Below are positions 58,446 to 64,000 of a stretch of 64,000 nucleotides of DNA, piece by piece. Both the position numbers and the translations under genes were made by a program. Numbering within the stretch: position 1 is the first letter of the stretch; each line of letters opens with the position of its first letter. Under the pieces are notes generated by a model that was not told where the DNA came from, searched no databases, and saw nothing but the letters and a program-made list of their open reading frames with translations. The stretch comes from Pseudotabrizicola sp. (lineage in GTDB: Bacteria > Pseudomonadota > Alphaproteobacteria > Rhodobacterales > Rhodobacteraceae). The stretch covers positions 1-64,000 of the forward strand of contig NZ_JAUXOV010000063.1 of the NCBI RefSeq assembly GCF_030684215.1, read 5' to 3'.

Positions 58446-59738
58446 TCAGTCCCGCGCCGCCAAGGCGCGGGGCTTCGGCCCGCCGGTTGCCCAATCCAGC
58501 AATTCCACCGTATGCACGATGGGCACCTGCGTTCCCGATCCGATCTGCATCATGCAGCCGATATTGCCCGCAGCGATGATATCGGGCGTCTTCGCCTCCA
58601 GCGTCTGCACCTTGCGCGCCTTCAGCTGCTGGCTGATTTCAGGCTGCAACAGGTTATAGGTGCCAGCCGAGCCACAGCACAGATGGCTGTCAGCCGGTTC
58701 CACCACCGTAAAGCCCGCGCGTTTCAGCAGATCCTTGGGCAAGGTCTTGATCTGCTGGCCGTGCTGCAGGCTGCACGCGGCGTGATAAGCCACCTTGATG
58801 CCCTTTGGCGCGCCTTCGGGCAGGGTCAGTTTGGTCAGCACTTCCGACACATCCATCGCCAACCCGGCAATCGTAGCGGCATCCGCAGCCAAAGGATCAT
58901 TGCGGAACATATGGCCGTAATCCTTGATCGTGGTGCCGCAGCCGCTGGTGTTGATCACAACCGCATCCAGACCCGCGCCGTTCTTCTCATCCATCCACGC
59001 CCGGATATTGGCAGCGGCCGCGCCATGCGCCAGATCTGACTTGCCCATATGATGCGTCAGCGCCCCGCAGCAGCCCGCGCCTTGCGCCACCACCACCTCG
59101 GCCCCCAAGCGGCGCAGAATGCGGATGGTGGCATCGTTGATATCGGTGTTCAGCGCCTTTTGCGCACAGCCCGTCATCAGCGCCACCCGCATCCGCTTTG
59201 GCGCTGTCGGCACAAAGGTCTGCGGATCGTCATTGCGACTGACCGGCGGAATCGGCACTGCCGCCATATCCAGCATCGCCCGCAGTCGCGCATCCGGCAC
59301 CAGTGCCCGGAACGGCCGGGCCAGCTTTGCCCCCAGCATGGCCACCCGGAACCGCATCGGATGCGGGATGATCCACGCCAGCACAGCCCGCAGCATCCGG
59401 TCCATCAACGGACGCTTGTAGGTCGCCTCGATATACTCGCGCGCATGGTCCACCAGATGCATGTAATGCACACCGCTGGGGCAGGTGGTCATACAGGCCA
59501 GACAAGACAGGCAGCGGTCAATATGCTTGACCGTCTGAGCGTCTGCGGGGCGGCCCTGCTCCAGCATCTCCTTGATCAGATAAATCCGCCCCCTCGGGCT
59601 GTCCAGCTCATCGCCCAGCACCTGATAGGTCGGGCAGGTCGCGGTGCAAAAGCCGCAATGCACGCAGGTGCGCAAGACCTCATTGGCACGGGCGATGCCG
59701 GGGTCGCGCAATTGTTCTGGGGTAAAGGTGGTTTGCAT
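58446..59738 (-). CDS. glcF: Glycolate oxidase iron-sulfur subunit GlcF
   Basis: The 430-residue protein has two [4Fe-4S] ferredoxin motifs near the N-terminus (CVHCGFCTATCPTY, CLSCLACMTTCPSG) and two CCG domains (GAGCCGALTHHMG, HLCCGSAGTYNLLQPE), as in GlcF. It passes electrons from the flavin subunits to the membrane. It is the last of glcD-glcE-glcF, with 1 bp between it and glcE. Confidence 0.96.
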   Translation of the reverse strand: MQTTFTPEQLRDPGIARANEVLRTCVHCGFCTATCPTYQVLGDELDSPRGRIYLIKEMLEQGRPADAQTVKHIDRCLSCLACMTTCPSGVHYMHLVDHAREYIEATYKRPLMDRMLRAVLAWIIPHPMRFRVAMLGAKLARPFRALVPDARLRAMLDMAAVPIPPVSRNDDPQTFVPTAPKRMRVALMTGCAQKALNTDINDATIRILRRLGAEVVVAQGAGCCGALTHHMGKSDLAHGAAAANIRAWMDEKNGAGLDAVVINTSGCGTTIKDYGHMFRNDPLAADAATIAGLAMDVSEVLTKLTLPEGAPKGIKVAYHAACSLQHGQQIKTLPKDLLKRAGFTVVEPADSHLCCGSAGTYNLLQPEISQQLKARKVQTLEAKTPDIIAAGNIGCMMQIGSGTQVPIVHTVELLDWATGGPKPRALAARD

Positions 59739-59739
59739 G

Positions 59740-60828
59740 TCAGGCGTCCATCAATCCGGTGTTCAAAATATCGCGCGGGTCAAATTTCGCGCGCAGGCCA
59801 CGGGTCAGCACCGCCACACCGGGCAGCTCGGGCGGGAACGCCCCCGGCCCGACGCAGCCCCGCACCCGCGTTGCATGGCCCTCAAACCCGGCAATCCGCC
59901 CCCGAAGATCGGCACCGGCCTCCACCAACGCCCAGATCAAGCCGCCGCCCCAGTCATAAAGCACCGCATCCGCCCCCATCTGCGCCACAATCGCCGGCGC
60001 ATCCGACGGCTTGACCGACAGCCGCCAAACATCGCCCTTGGCCGCATGAAACGGCGCAACATCGCGGATTCCCGCCCAGCGCGCCGTGCCCTCCTCAACC
60101 TCGACCGCACCAAACCCAGCCAGATGCCGCTGCAACTGCCCGGCGCGATACGCGACCGAGGCCGAAAACCCCTCAATCCGCAGGAATGTCCCCTGGCCCG
60201 GCCAATGCGCCGCACCGCTTACCTCAAAAGGCGATCCCAGCGCAGCCGCCATCGCCTCCACCGCCTGCTGGTCGGACAAGCCGTGCAAGATCAACGTGGC
60301 CCCGGCTTCCGGCACCGGCAGCAGTTTGAAAGCCACCTCCGAGATCACCCCAAGTGTGCCCCATGACCCGGCCATCAGCTTGACCAGATCATAGCCGGTA
60401 ACATTCTTCATCACCCGCCCGCCGTTCTTGATCACAGTGCCCGCGCCATCCACAAAGCGCACCCCAATCAGGCTGTCGCGGCAGGCGCCCGACTGCACCC
60501 GGCGCGGTCCGCTGGCATTGGCGGCGACCACCCCGCCCAACGTGCTATGCCCCTCGCGCCCCAACAGGCCTCGCATGTCCGGCACCTCAAAGGGTAGTCG
60601 TTGCCCCTCGGCGGCCAAAAGCGCCTCCACCTGCGCCAAAGGCGTCCCCGCCCCCGCCACCAGTGTCAGCGCGCCGGGCTCATAAAGCGCAACGCCAGAC
60701 AAGCCGCCAGTCTCCAGCACCTCACCAGCACAAGCCCCGATGGTCCGGGTGCCACCGCCCCGCACCACAATCGGCCCCGCTGCGCTACGGATGAACTCGG
60801 CCAGTTGGGCCTCGGAAGTCGGCTTCAT
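59740..60828 (-). CDS. glcE: Glycolate oxidase FAD-binding subunit GlcE
   Basis: The 362-residue protein carries a PCMH-type FAD domain (GPIVVRGGGTRT, FEVPDMRGLLGREGHSTLGGVVAANASGPRRV, GGRVMKNVTGYDLVKLMAGSWGTLGVISEVAFKLLP). GlcE is the shorter of the two flavin subunits of glycolate oxidase. A 98-bp gap with repeat and hairpin separates it from glcD. Confidence 0.95.
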   Translation of the reverse strand: MKPTSEAQLAEFIRSAAGPIVVRGGGTRTIGACAGEVLETGGLSGVALYEPGALTLVAGAGTPLAQVEALLAAEGQRLPFEVPDMRGLLGREGHSTLGGVVAANASGPRRVQSGACRDSLIGVRFVDGAGTVIKNGGRVMKNVTGYDLVKLMAGSWGTLGVISEVAFKLLPVPEAGATLILHGLSDQQAVEAMAAALGSPFEVSGAAHWPGQGTFLRIEGFSASVAYRAGQLQRHLAGFGAVEVEEGTARWAGIRDVAPFHAAKGDVWRLSVKPSDAPAIVAQMGADAVLYDWGGGLIWALVEAGADLRGRIAGFEGHATRVRGCVGPGAFPPELPGVAVLTRGLRAKFDPRDILNTGLMDA

Positions 60829-60830
60829 GG

Positions 60831-60897
60831 ATTGCTGCTTTCAAAATACTCTCGGGGTAACTCAGCGGTTTCGCCATCGGTTCAAGAAACCGCTGAG
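60831..60897. repeat. Family 2 half-repeat and 12-bp hairpin between glcD and glcE
   Basis: ATTGCTGCTTTCAAAATACTC (60831-60851) is the right arm of the repeats at 27622 and 45671. It is followed by a perfect stem CTCAGCGGTTTC / GAAACCGCTGAG (60861-60872, 60886-60897), then a G-run hairpin GGGGGGCAGGCAGCCCCC. It splits the glc operon and may cause uneven glcD and glcEF expression. Confidence 0.7.
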
Positions 60898-60926
60898 CTT
60901 GGGGGGGCAGGCAGCCCCCGGCGGTT

Positions 60927-62360
60927 TCAGGCAGCGCGCCGCCCGGCGGTCACACTCAATGGAAACACCTTGGCCGGGTTCAACAGCCAGCGCGGATCAA
61001 ACACATCCTTGACCCACAATTGCGCTTCCAGATCCTCGGGTGCGAATTGCACGTTCATCAGATCGCGCTTTTCAATTCCCACCCCATGCTCGCCTGTCAG
61101 GCAGCCGCCGACCTCGACACACAGCCGCAGAATATCGGCACCCAAAGCCTCACATTTTTCCAGATCTCCGGGCTTGTTGGCGTCAAACAGGATCAACGGG
61201 TGCATGTTGCCGTCGCCTGCATGAAACACATTGGCCACATCAAGCCCGATCTCTTTCGACATCTCGCCGATGCGTCGCAGCACGTAAGGCAAGGACGAGA
61301 CCGGGATCGTGCCATCCAGACACATGTAGTCATTGATCTGCCCCATCGCGCCAAACGCAGATTTGCGGCCCAGCCAGATGCGCTTGGCCTGATCCTCATC
61401 AGCGGCCTCGCGGAACTCTACCGGGTTGTGGCGCAGGGCGATGGTCTTGATCAGCGCCAATTGCTCGTCGATCTCGGCCGGACTGCCCTCAACCTCGATG
61501 ATCAACAGCGCCTCGCACATTGGATAGCCCGCCTTGGCAAAGGCCTCGGTCGCCTCAATGCAGGGACGGTCCATGAATTCAATAGCCACCGGCAAGACTC
61601 CCGCTTTGATGATGTCAGACACGCATTCGCCTGCCACCTCGTTGCTGTCAAACCCCACCAGCACAGGCCGCGCCCCTTCGGGTTTGGGCAGGATGCGCAG
61701 GGTGGCTTCTGTCACCACGCCCAACTGCCCCTCGGATCCGCAGATCACGCCAAGCAGGTCCAACCCGCCCGCGTCCATATAGGGCCCGCCGATTTCCAGC
61801 ACCGTTCCATCCATCTGCACCAGCGTCACGCCCAACAGGTTGTTGGTCGTCACACCGTATTTCAGGCAATGCGCCCCGCCCGAGTTCATCGCGATATTGC
61901 CCGCAATCGCGCAGGCCAACTGGCTGGACGGGTCGGGCGCATAGAAAAAGCCGTCCGCCTCGACCGCCCCCGTGACCGACAGGTTGGTCCGGCCCGATTG
62001 CACCCGGATAAAGCGGTTGTCGTAATCGGTCTCAAGCACGCCATTCATCCGCGCCACACCAAGGATCACGCAATCTGCCGTCGGCAATGCGCCACCCGCC
62101 AATGACGTGCCCGATCCGCGCGGCACCACCGGCACGCCCTCCTCAAAGCAGATGCGCAGCACGTCCGACACTTCTGCGGTCGTGCGCGGCAGCACCACCG
62201 CCAGAGGTGGGCAACGATAGGCCGTCAACGCGTCACATTCATAGGCGCGGGTTTCGGTTTCATCCTCGATCACGGCATCGCGTGGCAGCACTTGGCGCAG
62301 GCGCGCCACGATGTGCGATTTCGCAGACAAAACCATTGTGTTCGGCGCAGGCATTTCCAT
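60927..62360 (-). CDS. glcD: Glycolate oxidase catalytic subunit GlcD
   Basis: The 477-residue FAD-linked oxidase has the PCMH domain (PVVPRGSGTSLAGGALPTADCVILGVARMN, CAIAGNIAMNSGGAHCLKYGVTTNNLLGV, ICGSEGQLGVVTEATLRILP) and the C-terminal domain with NVFHAGDGNMHPLILFD and GCLTGEHGVGIEKRDLM. It oxidises glycolate or D-lactate to glyoxylate or pyruvate. With GlcE and GlcF it forms the complete enzyme; the GhrA-like reductase elsewhere in the window could reduce the glyoxylate made. Confidence 0.96.
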   Translation of the reverse strand: MEMPAPNTMVLSAKSHIVARLRQVLPRDAVIEDETETRAYECDALTAYRCPPLAVVLPRTTAEVSDVLRICFEEGVPVVPRGSGTSLAGGALPTADCVILGVARMNGVLETDYDNRFIRVQSGRTNLSVTGAVEADGFFYAPDPSSQLACAIAGNIAMNSGGAHCLKYGVTTNNLLGVTLVQMDGTVLEIGGPYMDAGGLDLLGVICGSEGQLGVVTEATLRILPKPEGARPVLVGFDSNEVAGECVSDIIKAGVLPVAIEFMDRPCIEATEAFAKAGYPMCEALLIIEVEGSPAEIDEQLALIKTIALRHNPVEFREAADEDQAKRIWLGRKSAFGAMGQINDYMCLDGTIPVSSLPYVLRRIGEMSKEIGLDVANVFHAGDGNMHPLILFDANKPGDLEKCEALGADILRLCVEVGGCLTGEHGVGIEKRDLMNVQFAPEDLEAQLWVKDVFDPRWLLNPAKVFPLSVTAGRRAA

Positions 62361-62471
62361 CGGCGTATCCCTTGGCTACACGTATTCAGCCAATCCTACA
62401 GCATGAATTGGTAAAATGAAATAACCAATTTTACCGTGGGAAAGGCGCGGGGCTTTGGCTACAGTCACGCC

Positions 62472-63161
62472 ATGACATCCTTGCTTTCCACCTTTTCCCT
62501 TGATGCCCTTGACGGGATCGCGCTTGCGGTCCTGCTTCTGACATGGGCCATGACCGGCTGGCTGGCCGAACATCCGCCCGCAGCGCGGCCTTCGGTTTCG
62601 GCCTTGATGGCCACGTATCGCCGCGACTGGCTCCGGCAATTTGTGACACGCGCGCCGCGGATCTTCGACGCCAACATCATCGATTCGCTGCGGCAAAGCA
62701 CAGCTTTCTTTGCCTCGGCCTCGATGATTGCCATTGGAGGCGGTGTCGCGCTGATCGGCAATGTGACCAAGCTGGAAGGGTTGGCGCAAGACCTGACGCT
62801 GGAAGCGGCGGGCGTGCGGGTTGAATTGAAGATCATTCTTGTCCTGGTATTTCTGGCCAATGCGCTGCTGAAATTCGTCTGGGCGCATAGGCTGTTTGGC
62901 TATTGCGCGATTCTGATGGCGGCCGTTCCCAACGATCCAGCAGACCCGCTGGCCTATCCCCGCGCGGCACAGGCAGCGGAAATCAACATCACGGCGGCCA
63001 AAAGTTTCAATCGCGGCCTGCAGTCGATCTATTTCGCGCTTGCCGCAATCACCTGGCTGCTTGGGCCATGGGCATTGATCGGGGCTGCTGTTGTGACCAG
63101 CATCGTTTTGCTCAGGCGCGAGTTTGCCTCTGTGTCGCGCGAAGTCATGCTGGCGCGTTAA
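62472..63161 (+). CDS. DUF599-family membrane protein
   Basis: The 229-residue protein has about four helices (ALDGIALAVLLLTWAMTGWLAE, FFASASMIAIGGGVALIG, LKIILVLVFLANALLKFVWAHRLFGYCAI, FNRGLQSIYFALAAITWLLGPWALIGAAVVTSIVLL) and the DUF599 motif FDANIIDSLRQSTAFFASAS. The function of the family is unknown. I start at ATG 62472; the track's earlier start has no support. Its last 17 bp overlap the convergent amine oxidase gene. Confidence 0.85.
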   Translation: MTSLLSTFSLDALDGIALAVLLLTWAMTGWLAEHPPAARPSVSALMATYRRDWLRQFVTRAPRIFDANIIDSLRQSTAFFASASMIAIGGGVALIGNVTKLEGLAQDLTLEAAGVRVELKIILVLVFLANALLKFVWAHRLFGYCAILMAAVPNDPADPLAYPRAAQAAEINITAAKSFNRGLQSIYFALAAITWLLGPWALIGAAVVTSIVLLRREFASVSREVMLAR

Positions 63162-64000
63162 CCCGGCACTGCGCGACCACCTGCGCGGCCACCGATTCCC
63201 CCGACAGCCGCGCGCCAGAAGCGGTTTGCATCAGCGGGCCGGCCAGCGCTTCACCGGCAAACCAGATACGGTCGGCGACAGGCTCGGCCAGCGTGGTGCG
63301 GGCGGCAGATTTACCGGGGCGCGCAACGGCATAGGCCCCGCGCACATGGCGTTCCGCGCTCCATCTGGTCATGCAGCCATGCGTGATATGACCCCGGATG
63401 TCAGAACCGAAGATATCCGCCAACCGGTCGGTGGCGAAATCGACTGCGGCCTCTGGCCCTGCTGCTTCGATCTCCCACGCGAAATCACCGCCGACAAATC
63501 CGACCATCAGGTCAAGATCAAAGGGAAATGCCAGAAAGAACAGATCATGCCGCGCATGCCGTTCGATCAGCAGGTCGTCAAATGGCTCCAACCCCAGCCG
63601 AGTGCCGGAAACCGCAAGGGGAATCTTGGTCAAAAGCCCCATCGGCAGATCAAAAATCGCCTCTAGATGCGCGGGCGGCAAAGGCGGGTCAAACCGGATA
63701 CCATCATATTGCAGCACCCCGGTCGAGACCGTGACAATCACCGCACGCGCCCGGATCTGGCCAAAGGGACCAGAAACCGTGACGCCCGGACCGTCATAGC
63801 TGATCTGCCGGACAGGCGCGTTCAGCGTCACCGACACGTCCGCGCCCCAGTGGTGGATCAGGGCGCCGAACCCCTCTTTGGTAAAGTAATTCGGGTCCAG
63901 ATCGGCAGCCAACTTGAAATCTGAAATCGAGATTTCGTCATCATCCGCGCCAAAATCCATCGGCCCCGCAAAGGTTGAATTGGCGCGCAGATAATGGCAA
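63145..64000 (-). CDS. Flavin amine oxidase-like protein, C-terminal part
   Basis: The frame is open at the right window edge, so only about 284 residues of the C-terminus are visible. VSVTLNAPVRQISYDGPGVTV, ARAVIVTVSTGVLQYDGIRFDPPLP and the FAD-binding end DRIWFAGEALAGPLMQTASGARLSGESVA fit the flavin-containing monoamine/polyamine oxidase fold. The N-terminal FAD dinucleotide motif lies outside. The substrate is unknown. The ORF track's internal Met start (63960) is not the real start, because the frame continues upstream (CHYLRANSTFAGP). Confidence 0.85.
   Translation of the reverse strand, partial: CHYLRANSTFAGPMDFGADDDEISISDFKLAADLDPNYFTKEGFGALIHHWGADVSVTLNAPVRQISYDGPGVTVSGPFGQIRARAVIVTVSTGVLQYDGIRFDPPLPPAHLEAIFDLPMGLLTKIPLAVSGTRLGLEPFDDLLIERHARHDLFFLAFPFDLDLMVGFVGGDFAWEIEAAGPEAAVDFATDRLADIFGSDIRGHITHGCMTRWSAERHVRGAYAVARPGKSAARTTLAEPVADRIWFAGEALAGPLMQTASGARLSGESVAAQVVAQCRVNAPA

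Overview
The window is 64 kb of high-GC chromosomal DNA with alphaproteobacterial gene content. I infer order Rhodobacterales (Rhodobacteraceae/Roseobacteraceae). The clues are a tad/cpa pilus locus with Flp-like pilins carrying a GAVTVDW core, an mreBCD-mrdA-mrdB cluster, a glcDEF operon, a YkoFEDC-type thiamine-precursor transporter, and short intergenic repeats built on GAGTATTT or TGTTCAAAAATATCC. Genus and species cannot be read from the sequence. I see no prophage, transposase, CRISPR array, tRNA or rRNA.

Layout. 1-421: 3' end of a 3-oxoacid CoA-transferase B subunit, then a GNAT acetyltransferase gene broken by an in-frame TAA. 533-13936: a complete-looking tad/cpa locus, with a divergent lytic transglycosylase, two pilin genes, cpaB, cpaC, an OmpA-like lipoprotein, and (after a terminator and a new promoter) cpaE, cpaF, tadB, tadC, two TPR lipoproteins, the prepilin peptidase and a MoxR-like AAA+ ATPase. 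No tadE/F/G genes are present. 13949-24190: metabolic genes (5-formyl-THF cyclo-ligase, MgtE, guanine deaminase, RraB, 8-oxoguanine deaminase, HisN-type phosphatase, an XRE regulator, a quinone oxidoreductase, WrbA, a PfkB kinase). 24248-29983: NAD synthetase, an exported protein with 18 MORN repeats, an Fe-S photolyase and an SDR. 30242-33894: a TPP riboswitch followed by ykoF-ykoE-ykoD-ykoC. 33922-35696: a leucine-rich leader peptide with competing hairpins, then leuA. 35888-42618: an SGNH lipoprotein and the elongasome cluster mreB-mreC-mreD-mrdA-rodA. 42622-48635: GhrA-like reductase, DMT exporter, UDP-sugar epimerase, a 231-bp palindromic element, a D-2-hydroxyacid dehydrogenase, an SH3 protein and a CDF transporter. 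48704-52129: a TetR regulator with a perfect palindromic operator, plus an aminotransferase and a ThDP decarboxylase resembling the arginine transaminase pathway (AruH/AruI). 52276-58431: a peptidoglycan-binding protein, an ECF sigma factor translationally coupled to a membrane vWA protein, Hsp20 with a sigma-32-like promoter and a ROSE-like RNA hairpin, and two tandem trypsin-like proteases. 58446-64000: glcF, glcE, glcD, a DUF599 membrane protein and the 3' part of a flavin amine oxidase.

The densest regulatory signal is in untranslated RNA: a TPP riboswitch whose P1 can mask the Shine-Dalgarno, a leucine attenuator whose leader may be leaderless, a candidate heat-shock RNA thermometer, and intercistronic hairpins that probably tune pilin and YkoF levels. 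The best candidates for less-described biology are the AAA+ ATPase attached to the tad locus, the lysine-less CpaE P-loop, the ECF-vWA pair, the ROSE-like element and the long nested palindrome. All calls come from reading the sequence; no database search was run.
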